Below are positions 12,090-22,468 of a stretch of 64,000 nucleotides of DNA, in pieces. The position numbers and the translations under genes were made by a program. The DNA comes from Epiperipatus broadwayi (lineage: Eukaryota; Onychophora; Udeonychophora; Euonychophora; Peripatidae). Numbering within the stretch: the first letter of the stretch is position 1; every line of letters begins with the position of its first letter. The notes below the pieces were generated by a model. The model made no database searches. It saw only the letters and a list, made by a program, of their open reading frames with translations, and had not been told where the DNA came from. Location of the stretch: positions 8,716,499 through 8,780,498 of the forward strand of contig JAQFVV010000012.1 in the NCBI GenBank assembly GCA_028023455.1, in the 5' to 3' direction.

Positions 12090-12487
12090 CAGGGGTCCCC
12101 AACCTTTTTGCACTTAAGAGCACATTCTATAATACTGGCCAGGTGGCGGGCACCATTTATTTTTTTCAACCAGATGGCGGGCATCATTTATTTTTTCAAT
12201 GTAAATTTATAGTTGGATATTGTTAATAATGCACATAATGCACAAAAAAATATTTATTTCAAAAATAAAATTTTAACATATAATTAACGTTTATATTTTT
12301 ACGCTGTAAAAATATAGTGTGCCCTACAATTTGATTACAATATAATACAATAATTTATAAGAAATTTTAAAAACTAAATTTATTTGTATCAGATAAATAA
12401 TTTTTTATCGTGTTCGGATAGTGGCAGGTACATGTAAAATGGTCTGCGGACGCCATGGTGCCAGCGGGAATAGGATTGGGGACCCTG
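12090..12487. mobile_element. hAT-type MITE, copy 1 (398 bp)
   Basis: The ends are caggggtccccaa and ttggggaccctg (inverted). It is flanked by a perfect 8-bp duplication atttagat (12082-12089 and 12488-12495). The CAGGGGTCCCCAA-type terminus and 8-bp duplication are classic for hAT. There is no transposase, so it moved with enzyme supplied elsewhere. Inside are two copies of a gcgggca(c/t)catttattt motif near the left end. Confidence 0.93.
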
Positions 12488-12495
12488 ATTTAGAT

Positions 12496-13784
12496 TGTAA
12501 TCCTATTTTTAATGAAACCTTTTTATTTAAACCTAATAGATTTTTATCTCTGATATCTTATTTTTTCCACTAAAACTAGTAAATCACCAAGTCAGAAGAC
12601 AAACTGCAAAGCATTTTTCTGAAGCTTCTCTCTGAAAATTATTTTTACAATTATTTTATTTGACCTGAATGTCAGACCTGGAAAGCTATGACTGAACAAT
12701 CCAGAAAGTTTTATTTTTTTCTTGATGATATTAAAATGGGCACAAATTTTAACTATCTATCCTAGACACTGGAATTTAGTCAAGAAGGTAAAAATTAGAA
12801 TATTCACATGGAATAGGTAGATGTAGAAGAACTCATATGTGATAATAAAAATAAGTAAGCTAAATTTATCGGCTGCAATACTGCTAAAATTTAGAAGGTT
12901 AAAATTGTTAACTAAATAAGAAAGTTTAATTTATTAAAAATGTTCATATTTATAAAATGGTTTATTTAAAAGAAATTCAAATTTTGCAAAAAAATGATAC
13001 TTTTCTTAGTTTTATCTGTTTTCCTTCCTTACTTCTATATGTATTTCAATGTTTATTAATAAAGACACCATTGAGATAGATTAAGTTAAAGTTTGGATGG
13101 AGGTGACTAATTAATTTTTTTAATAAATATTTATCAATAAATACATATGATAATCTACAAAAGCATGCAGCAGTAATTTTAATTATCAGAAGACATTTTG
13201 TTAGTAGAAACAGCAGACTGGAAAAACATTTACCATAAAAGTTATCCAATAGAAGACATTTTGATAGCAGATAGCAAACTGGAAAACACTTTACCATGAA
13301 AATCATCATCAATATTCATTACAGTTTGTCTTGATAAAGTATATCTCATGAGCATATATACAAAAATATAGGGATATTGTTAATATTTCTGTTCTTATGA
13401 AAATACACAATGCCCACATGCATGTGCAGAATAAATTTAATCAGAATGGCTTGTTTCAGGTCTCAGCTGACATGATTGTCTCAGAGAGAATGAGTTAATA
13501 ATATTCCGCCTATAAAAATCACTCTCATTTAATACTGTTCTATCTCTCTATAAACCTTACAAAAAATAAAAAAATCTCATGATGCCTACCAATTAAACAA
13601 CCAAAAACAATTACCAAACTTATTTATTCACCTATCAATTAGTAGACAAGTATCATGGACTAATTCACAGAATATTGTAAACTTCATTTATTCTTCATCA
13701 GTATATATTAATTTAATTGATTAATTTAAACATTTCCAAACAAGTCAAGAAGTACATAGAATTAATTAATGACCTAAATTGAAA
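12496..13784. repeat. AT-rich DNA containing a 63-bp tandem duplication
   Basis: At 13188-13250 and 13251-13312 two diverged copies of about 63 bases follow each other (agaagacatttt, then cagactggaaaaacattta). The minus-strand frame covering them (13312-13046) looks membrane-like only because the sequence is T-rich in that sense. I see nothing else in the stretch. Confidence 0.45.
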
Positions 13785-15067
13785 TTAGATGTATTTATTG
13801 TTTGGACTATTTCCATCGTTTAATATGAGTATTGAATGTCTTTAGAAAAAAATAGCTTAATTTAAATATTCCAAATACATTCAACTGTTAGTAATAGCAC
13901 ATCAAACAGGTTACTATATGCATAATGTTTAGAGAAGTATTATTCTCCCCCTCTTATTCGGTTGTTTCTAGCCTGACAAGTACAGTACTAGCATGGTAAT
14001 CAAACCTGGATCCTTAGATTCTTGAGTATTGAATTTTGCGGTAAAGCTCTATCCAACTGAGCCATCTTGCCAAAGGCAACAATCAGTAGAAATTTCATAT
14101 ACTTATCTGAGGTTCCTCCTGATTTCTCCACTTTTTCTTTTTAAGAGCAAAGTTGATTAGTGGTTTCCATACATTATATATAATCATACTAGGTTGGCTT
14201 ATGGGATTGTTTGCCATTATCATGTGAGCAGCTTCTTTAAATTTCCTTCTTTGTATCTTTTCTTCTCTATCCAATATTTTTGTGTTTTCCCAAATGAACA
14301 TATTATATTCATTGGTACATACATGGTGTGCTACCTTAGACACATCTGTTTTCTCTTTTCTAATCATCAGTTGGTGTTCTTACAAGTGCTTTTCAATGGG
14401 ATGACTGGTCTTACCAATATATATTCTTCCACATTCCCATAGTATTTCATAGATGCACTTTTTCAAGTTTAGGCTTTTTAAATGTTAGAATTCCTCATAG
14501 TGTGGTATGGCTTTGAAAAATTGTTCTGATGTTATACTGATTACAGATTTTCCTTAATTTGTCTGTTATTTTTTGTATGTATGGGTACACTACAATATCA
14601 ATTTTTTTTTCTTTTGATGGTTCTTTTTGTTGTCTAATAAATTTTTCTTAAAAACAGTTGATGGATTACAATTTTTTTATAAGAGTTTGTCTTCTTTTTC
14701 CAAATTGCTGATTTCTGAATAAACTTCTTTTACTCTGTTCCATAATGATAGTATAACTCCATGTTTTGTGTTTCTGGTGTGATTGGATATTTAGACCAAG
14801 TATTATCCTGTATGTGTAAGTTTCCAGTATACTGTAGTTTTGATTTTGCCATGAGGGAGTCTTGTGACAAGAACATCTAAGAACACCAATTTCTGTTCTT
14901 GTTCAGATTCTATTGTTAATTTAATCAAAAGGGATATGTTGTTGATATGTTTCCAGAAAGTTTGTAATAGTGGTTCACCATGTGGCCATATAATAAATGT
15001 ATCATCCAAATAGTAAATCCAAACTTTAAATGGATATGGAGTAGTTTTTATGGCTTTGGTTTCTAAA
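13785..15067 (-). mobile_element. Penelope-like element, 5'-truncated copy (minus)
   Basis: From its 5' side the element has the end of a Penelope reverse transcriptase (to 14803), a GIY-YIG endonuclease region (about 14460-14095), then a 3' UTR of about 300 bases with a tRNA-like stretch and a terminal repeat. It abuts head to head the plus-strand copy that begins at about 15068. Several frameshifts and stops interrupt the gene. Its last 300 bases match 17500-17770 in inverse orientation. Confidence 0.88.
14095..14460 (-). pseudogene. Penelope GIY-YIG endonuclease domain, minus copy
   Basis: Frames in this stretch read ENTKILDREEKIQRRKFKEA, then AHMIMANNPISQPS and VWKP. These parallel the plus-strand GIY-YIG domain at 17122-17466. 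The N-terminal GIY part is broken by stops upstream. The domain would nick DNA for target-primed insertion. Confidence 0.82.
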
Positions 15068-15081
15068 GACATTAAATACAT
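14803..15081 (-). pseudogene. Penelope reverse transcriptase, C-terminal part
   Basis: The frame contains VWIYYLDDTFIIWPHG (the YxDD catalytic box), WKHINN, IKLTIESEQEQKLVFLDVLV and VYWKLTHTG, all in the order typical of Penelope-like RTs. The catalytic Asp pair is intact here but lost in the neighbouring plus-strand copy. The frame covers only the last part of the RT, the upstream domain being absent from this copy. The first residues read into the abutting terminal repeat and are not coding. Confidence 0.9.
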
Positions 15082-15589
15082 ATTAGATTATGGAAATAGT
15101 CCAAACAATAAATACATCTAAAACACCATCATTGCAAACTTTCAGGAAAACACTACATATTCAGTAGAGACCTGATATTAATAAAAAATTATGTCTAAAG
15201 CTGACCAAAGCAGAAAATCACTTTAACTTTCTTATGTATATCTGAATGGATAATTCCTAAAGGTTTGCAACTAAAACCTCCAATTCACTCCCAGACAGCT
15301 GAGAAAATTACTCACAGAGCAAGTCAAGTTTTGTTAAGAGAAAGAATTAATGCTCAAAAGTTTTCTAAGTATCAAAAAGTTTTCTAAAAAATAAACATAT
15401 TGATAAAGACTTCACAAGAGTTTCTCAAGCAGTAAAAAAAAAATCATATTTTACATTACATGGAAAAATAAAAGAATGCCAAAAGAAGAAAATTACTAAC
15501 CTGCATGGCCATATCAAAAATCATAATGTGCCCAGCAGTGTATCAGATTATTAAAAATCTCAATTCTAAACATCTTGCAGATGCTGGAA

Positions 15590-16800
15590 TTTCTGTTCTT
15601 TAAAGAGGATTAAACTTTGCCATAACATCAGCTAATATACCATTATTAGATATAATGGTGGCCATTGAGGAAGTCACTCAAAAATTGCCTTTAGAAGAAG
15701 CAGCATAATTACATTGGAGAATAAAAAAAACACTTGAGAAGCAACAAAAATTAAAGTCAAACATATCCTATGGTGAGAGAAAAGCAATTAAATCTCTCAA
15801 AATAGATAAATCTATAATTATTCTCTCTGCTGGCAAAGGCAATGCAACAAGTATAATGGATACAACTGATTATGACAACAAAATACAAGAACTCCTCACA
15901 GTGAGCCAATATAGAACAGTGGCAAAAAAATCTGATACTGAGTATAGAAACAAAGTTACAAGCATTACTCAGAAAGCATCGCAGGTACTTCAGTGATTCA
16001 GAAAAAAGTAAAATAACAACATATTTCAGCAAAATTCCCCACCTTTATGGTCTATCTAAAATCCATAAGGATCATTTTCCATTGAGAATTATTGCTAGTT
16101 CTAGAAATTCATCTTTCCAAAATTTGTCAAGATTTCTTCTTAAAGTTTTTAGTCCTTTGGCATATAAGACCCAGTCCTTTGTTGGGGGATTCTAAACACT
16201 TTGTATAATTAATCAAGGACATGAAAATCGAAAAAAACTGAGTTACTAGTAAGCTTTGATGTGGAAAGTTTATTGATAAATATGCCATGTAAATAAGTAT
16301 TGTCTATTGTAAGAAAAATATTAAATGATGATAATGGATTGCAAACCAGAACAATTCTTTCTATTTGTAATATAATGGAATTTTTATGTCCTGCATAAAA
16401 ACAACCTACTTTTAATATAATACAAAATTCTTTTAATAAAATCAAGGAATGGCTATGTTAATCATCATTGTCACCCCTGATTAGCAATATTTGCATGGAA
16501 GAACTGAATCTACAGTCATAAAAACTACTCCATATCCCCTTAATGTTAAGCTTTGCTAAGTGGATAATACATTTAATGTATGGACACATAATGAACCACT
16601 ATTACAAACTTTCTGGAAACACATCAAAAACATATCTCCTTTGATTAAATTCACAATAGAATCTGAATAAGAACAAAAATTGGTGTTCTTAGATGTTCTT
16701 GTGACAAGACTCTCTCATGGCAAATTCAAAACTACAGTTTACTAGAAACCTACACATACAGGAAAATAATTAGCCTATTCATCCAATCACACCAGAAACA
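15590..16800 (+). pseudogene. Penelope reverse transcriptase, heavily mutated
   Basis: Stop-interrupted frames read GLNFAITSANIPLLDIM, KSLKIDKSIIILSAGKGNAT, DTTDYDNKIQELL, then IPHLYGLSKIHKDHFPLRII and SFQNLSRFLLKVFSPLAY. All are signature blocks of Penelope-like RTs in correct order. The YxDD box region (near 16560) is decayed. Recognisable C-terminal parts follow to about 16800. Confidence 0.87.
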
Positions 16801-16806
16801 CAAAAC

Positions 16807-17466
16807 ATGGACTTATATTATCACTATGGAACAGAGCAAAAAAAAATTTGTTCAGAAACCAGTGATTCAGAAAAAGAAAAGATCTATATAGAACAAACTC
16901 TTATTAAAAATGGCTATCCATCAGATGCTATTAAGAAAACTTTGAATAAACAACAAAAAGAACCATATAAAGAAAATACAAATATTGATACTATAATGTA
17001 CCCATGCAAACCAAAAATAGCAGACAAATTAAGGAAAATCTGCAATCAGTACATCAGAACAGCCTTTCAGAGCCATACAACACTATGAGGAATTCTAACA
17101 TCTACAAAGCCTAAACTTGAAATGGTGAAAACAAAAAACTGCATTTATGAAATACCATGTGAATGTGGAAAAACATATCTTAGTGAGACCAGTCATCCCA
17201 TTGAAAAGCACTTGCAAAAACACAAACTGACGATTAAAAGAGAGAAAATAGATGTATCTAAGGTAGTAGACTGTGTACATACCAATGAACACATGTTCAA
17301 TTGGGAAAACACAAAAATATTGGATAGAGAAGAAAAGATACAAAAAAGAAAATTTAGAGAAGCTGCTCACATGACAATGGCAAACAATCTCATAAGTCAA
17401 CCTAGTGTGACTATACATAATGTATGGAAACCACAAAACAACTATACTCTTAAGAAGAAAAAGTAG
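16807..17466 (+). pseudogene. Penelope linker and GIY-YIG endonuclease
   Basis: The linker frame 16807-17088 is Lys/Glu-rich (KNGYPSDAIKKTLNKQQKEP), as in the region between RT and endonuclease in this family. After a stop, 17122-17466 reads NCIYEIPCECGKTYLSET, KHLQKH, ENTKILDREEKIQKRKFREA and NVWKP. This is the GIY-YIG domain with its CxC pair. The YIG motif reads YLSE, so the catalytic core is not fully conserved in this copy. Confidence 0.88.
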
Positions 17467-17499
17467 AGAAATCCGAAGGAACCTCATAGATAAGTATAT

Positions 17500-17700
17500 A
17501 AAATTTATACTGTTGCCTTTAGCAGGATGGCTCGGTTAGATTGCTACCTTAAAATTCAATACTCAAGAATCTACTGCTCATACCTAAAGAAGAGGGAAGA
17601 ATAATATCTCTCAAAATGTTGTGCATATATTAACCTGTTTGATGAGTTATTACTAACAGTTGAATGTATTTGGAATATTTAAATAAAGTTACATTTTTTA
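17500..17700 (+). repeat. Penelope 3' UTR with tRNA-like stretch (plus copy)
   Basis: The sequence gcaggatggctcggttagat resembles a tRNA A-box region, followed by attcaatactcaagaatcta, a pyrimidine/purine block and acctgtttgatgagttatta. The matching region in the minus copy (14085-13860) reads gcaagatggctcagttggat and also has a B-box-like ggtttgattacc. Both copies carry it in the same place, so it belongs to the element. Confidence 0.65.
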
Positions 17701-17790
17701 AAGACATTCAATACTAATATTAGATGATGGAAATAGTCCAAACAATAAATACATCTAAAACACCATCATCACAAATCTTCAGGAAAACAT

Positions 17791-19025
17791 TAAATTGAAA
17801 TTACTTTGTTGACAAAAAGGAAACAAATAATTTCAAGGATTATAAAGTGTAGCACCATGAACTGCTGCTATAGCTGAATAAATGTTATAATACTTAAATA
17901 TCTTTTTTTTATATATGCGTTTAGATGAACAGACTGAATTAAGTCTACTATTTATTTTCTTTCTGCATGAATGGACATATGGATATACTGTTAACAATTA
18001 ACATCTATTTAACTATTTACTTTATACTTAATTTTAATTTAATTACTCTGAAAATATTATATGTTTGTTTTCCCAGAGTAAAATGTACACTTGTTTTATA
18101 TATTATGCAGTTTTTAAATAAATAAATTGATATATATATATATAACTTTTATTATTTATTAATATTCCATTATATGATTCAAACATCAATTCGGTATCTG
18201 GATTAATATAATTTTTTAAAAATGAATAATACAAAATAATGCAATTTATTGAATATTATTACTTCGAATGATAATGCCCACATGTTATAGTTAGTTCTAT
18301 TATCCATTTTGTGATAAAGTACATTGTGTGAGAGGGTGTGTAGGGAGGTACATTTTATGATTGCCATTATGTGGATTAAAACAGTTGTTTAATGCCTTTG
18401 TTTACTTTTCATTTATCATTTCACAATTTATCAAAGGTTTAAACCAAGTAGTGTCATATCATGAATGAGTTTTAAGAACCCCAAGCTATGATTTGCTGCC
18501 CATGGAATAACCATTAAATGAGCATAGATTTAATCTTAGGTTGCTAGTGGTATTATTATCGGTAAATAATAGTGTGATCAACCCAAACTAATAATTATTC
18601 TAGTAATCACAGGTATCATAAGCTATGTACAGATGATGATCAGAAAATATTATTGCCAGGGAGTCCACATTACCTGCAATATGTTTTTATACTGATAATG
18701 CCTTTCAGTATGCTCAAAATATATTCTGACTGAGTGGCAAATAAATCCTCTCTGCTATGTATATGTTTATTTACATGCATTAATAAAAGGCTTGTTAAGA
18801 TAAACTCTAGTTGTCAACCTGTTACATTTGACTGCATAAGTGCAGCTAAATCACATCATTATATACAAGACATTTTGTTGTATTGTAACTTCTGACTAAT
18901 TGATAAATTAAAGTTTCCAATCAATCAGTTTTCACTGTGGTTTATTTCCATTTGCACTAAAATCAAGAGTAGCAAGAAAGCTTGACCACCTGTATATAGA
19001 GTGCCTAATAAAATAACTGCTTTAT
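17791..19025. other. AT-rich DNA with nothing recognised
   Basis: Only simple TATATA stretches and chance short frames are visible between the Penelope element and the Gypsy fossil. Confidence 0.4.
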
Positions 19026-19520
19026 GTGAGCCACACTGATTGTATCCATTACAAAAGCAATGGAATTATTAGAATTTGTGACTATATTCACATGAAAAAT
19101 AATTATTTGCTTTCATCCACAAAATATGTTATGATAAATCTTGCAGGAGGAAGATTTTTTAAAAAAAAAAAAGAATTTAAAACTGGATACTTGCAAATTT
19201 ATTGGATTCAAGTATGCAAAATGCAGGATATCTTTACAAATAAAAGTTTATACAAGACTAACAGATTAGACATTGGGTTGCAGTGGTTCGTGCTTATAGT
19301 ATAGCTTTTAGTTGATCAATTGGCAGTGATAATTTCCAGATCTTTAAAAAAAAATTCTTCTGGAATCAAAGTTATCAATATGAAGCTACAGAGAAACTAT
19401 TTAGGAATTGAAATAAATCAGGCATGACAATTAACCTTGAAAATGCATATTTGAAATAGAAGCATTAGAATTTTTAGGATTTAAAGTCTTCTTGGGTAGT
19501 GCTTATGCACTACTTGAAAT
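19026..19520 (+). pseudogene. Ty3/Gypsy reverse transcriptase fossil
   Basis: The first frame (19026-19304) reads NGIIRICDYI, NNYLLSSTKY, INLAGGRFFKKKKEFKTGYL and SLYKTNRLDIGL. These line up with the Gypsy RT stretch where a gene-specific LAGGxxFSKxD, YLQI, GLYQYNRLPFG series is expected. A second frame near 19441-19490 reads CIFEIEALEFLGFKVF, the block that follows the catalytic core. The first catalytic Asp and the YVDD box are not recognisable. No long terminal repeats, integrase or Gag are seen nearby. It is an old fragment. Confidence 0.75.
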
Positions 19521-22222
19521 AATAAGCTGTAGACCAATCATAAACTAGAAGTATAAAACAGCCCAAGGCCAGATCAGGCAGGACAAGAAAGAAAATGTTG
19601 ATGTCCAAACTACTTCTGGACTAAATGTGATATTAATGTTCTTTAAATAAGTAAAGAATGCTTTTATAGATTTATTGCTAGTCTGCATTAGATCCATTGT
19701 ATAATGAAAACTTCATATTTTCCTATCCAATAAGATTTATCCCAAATAATTACTACTACTACAATTCACATAGTGATAACGTTCATTCTCCCCTGCTATT
19801 GCTAATCATGAGAAAATAACTTCCAATAGATAAAGTGGGCTTAATAATTTGTGAGGAAAAACAGTCCAGTTTCCTCCTCTTTCTTCAATCTTCGCACATG
19901 TAATGCAAATTAAGCATTAGTATTATGCAACCGCCATAAGCAGCAGATATTTAGTAATAAGTACGACTTACAATGTGTATAATTCAAATTGAAAATGTAG
20001 TTAATCTAATAAAGATTCTTTTATTTCTCTACCAAATGTGTCTTTATTTTATAAGATACAATAATTATCTTAAGAAGCAGAAATAGTTACATTGGTTTGA
20101 AAATAAAATCACAGAGTGAAGCAAAATGGATAGAATAATTTGTGATTGGGATTATAAAATGTAAAACATGTTTTTGCTATATTTGATTAATTTTAGATAA
20201 ACAAAGTTTTCAATTTGTGGATATAGTCCCTTAATGTTGAATTATGGGTATGGCCTGCTTTTATTTTACATTATTTCTACTTTTAAAAGACCTCTAAACT
20301 TTAATAAAGGTTATATTTACGATATTTTAAAATTAAAATTCTAACATTCAGTTTTAAACATTTTTAGAATATATATAAATTCAAGTTTTTATTTGATAAA
20401 TTATTATATTTACCAAAGCTAACTCATTTCTGAAATGATACAAGGTATAAGAATCATGGTGTAAATTTTAATTTTTTTCATTTATATTTGATTCAACACC
20501 GTTATTTATTGTTATTTCCTACAGTGCCTCGTAATTTCACAACATAGTTTTGTTGCAGCTTGTCGTCTATTTATTGGCAATGTTTTATAACCTACTTGAA
20601 ACAGTTATTGATTTTCGTTGCTCTCTCTCTTTCTTTTTTATCAATAAAAAAAAAAAATCTTATATTCAAAGCAGAAGTTTTCTAAAAGATATTTTCTCTA
20701 TTTGTTTCTAAATTGCTCATTAAATATAATGAAGCTATCTGAGAAATTTTAGTTTATTAAAAAAAATTGGGGGGAAAAATATAAAACGGTTATTTTAAGG
20801 GACTAACTCAGTTTTTCTTTATAAATTTGAGGGAACATATCAAATAATAATTACTGTTTTTTCATTTAAAAAACAAAGTTAAATTTATTGAAAAAATATG
20901 TATGTTTAAAAGGTAGCATTGTATGAGAAAACAGAGGAGAAAGACATTTTATTATATTAAGAGGAGCATAAAATGTAAACATTAAGCGTTTTTCAATTTT
21001 TTTTAAATTACAGATTCAAAGTATGACTATCCAAGAAGGTGCTTCTATCTAAGAAGTAATAAAAAACGTATATATTGCCATTCTACCAGGTGTATGCTTC
21101 AATATTAGATTAAGAAAGATCTGCAAAGTGGTTTTTTTTTTTTTTTTATCAGATAGTGGTAAAATATAAATAAAACTCTGAATTTCATTTATTAGATTTT
21201 GATGCTATGTTAGTAAGAAAGTCCTAAAATTATAAAAATTAATGTTGTTAACTCTGTTAAGATAAAACTGTTAAGATAAAAAAAGAAGTTATTTATTATT
21301 GACATTTTTATATTCTATATTTTACATAAAGAAATATGTGTCTATCTTATCAACCAATAACATTTTATGAACTATGTTATAAGTAAAAAAGATATCAGTA
21401 CCTACACTAACATTTAAAGGTGTAGATTGATAAACTAACAATAAATTAGCTTATTCCAAGTTAACTTAATAGTGATAGTAAAAATATAAATTCTATCTCA
21501 AATATATTGTAGAAATATGATAATTCTTTTTTAAAGAAGAACCTGACACTAATACTAATTTATTAGTTATTACTAAGTTATGAAATTCTATTAAAAAGTG
21601 TATTGTGGTTATAAGCAACTAAAAGGAAAAATTCTGACTAGTTCTCTAACAATTACATTAGTAGTGATTTGATTTAAAAAACATATAGTAGACTTTGCCT
21701 AGCTGAATAATAAAATGATTGTGAATCCATCACATGACTTTCAATACTTCAAAAAGTATATTATTAATTGTAAAAATAAAGTATATATTATATTTATTAG
21801 AAAAAAATATCTTTAAAGAAATAAAAATAACTTTGAACAAAAACCATTATCTTTAGAAAATTAAAATTGGCTTTTATCTTTATGAATATAAAACATGTTC
21901 TGCAAATTATGCTCAGAGTACCTGATTTTATCTGTTTTCTATAAAGAAAAATGAAAGTTGGAATATAGATTCATTATCATTAAAATGCAATTTCATATTG
22001 CAGAAAGAACTGAAGGCATACTGATACAAAGCTATTCCAACCATATGACACACAATTGCACCACCAATCCAAAATGATTTTGAAGTTGACAATACAATGG
22101 TTAGCACAATTTATATTAACATTCATTAGTGACAACTTTTTAAGATTATTGACTTACTTACTGCATAATATTAAGAACATTTGGAAATAAACATTTATTT
22201 TTAGCGCTGTTTCTAATTGTAA
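19521..22222. other. AT-rich DNA with nothing recognised
   Basis: No gene, RNA or transposon end was recognised. Homopolymer T/A tracts are frequent. Confidence 0.4.
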
Positions 22223-22468
22223 TAAATTTAACCAGCCATTTAAGCTATTGTGCGCTTTTTTTTTTTTTTTTTTTACGAGTGTTAAATAATAAATGAGTAC
22301 TTCCACTTCCAACACAAGATATAGTATTTTAGGAAAGAATAAAATGAATCCATTTCATTTTATTCTTTCCTAAAATACTATATCTTGTGTTGGAAGTGGA
22401 AGTACTCATTTATTATTTAACACTCGTAAAAAAAGCGCACAATAGCTTAAATGGCTGATTAAATTTAA
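22223..22468. repeat. Near-perfect 245-bp palindrome (fold-back element)
   Basis: The left arm (22223-22348) from taaatttaaccagccattta through tgtgcgc, acgagtgttaaataataaat and ggaagtg-type sequence to ggaaagaataaaatgaa is repeated as its reverse complement in the right arm to 22468. There is almost no loop and very few mismatches. The main difference is a T-run of about 19 in the left arm against 7 A in the right. This points to a fold-back MITE or a recent inverted duplication. Confidence 0.92.

Larger units (their letters stand above)
15068..17790 (+). mobile_element. Penelope-like element, longer copy (plus) with terminal direct repeats
   Basis: It begins and ends with the same stretch of about 90 bases: acattmaata, tggaaatagtccaaacaat, then acatctaaaacaccatcat, at 15070-15155 and 17702-17790. 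This is the pseudo-LTR layout known for Penelope-like elements. Between them lie a broken reverse transcriptase (about 15590-16800), a linker frame, a GIY-YIG domain and a 3' UTR with a tRNA-like stretch. Coding lesions are many, so the copy is old. Confidence 0.88.

Noticed and set aside
13046-13312. Cys/Leu-rich 88-residue membrane-like frame (minus)
   Set aside because: It arises from a duplicated T-rich 63-bp unit and has no motif or splice support.
15068-17790. Hammerhead ribozyme in the Penelope terminal repeats
   Set aside because: Hammerheads are known from Penelope-like pseudo-LTRs, and gatgatgg...tccaaac looked suggestive. The invariant CTGATGA and GAAA cores are not present in any of the copies here, and the stems do not fit.
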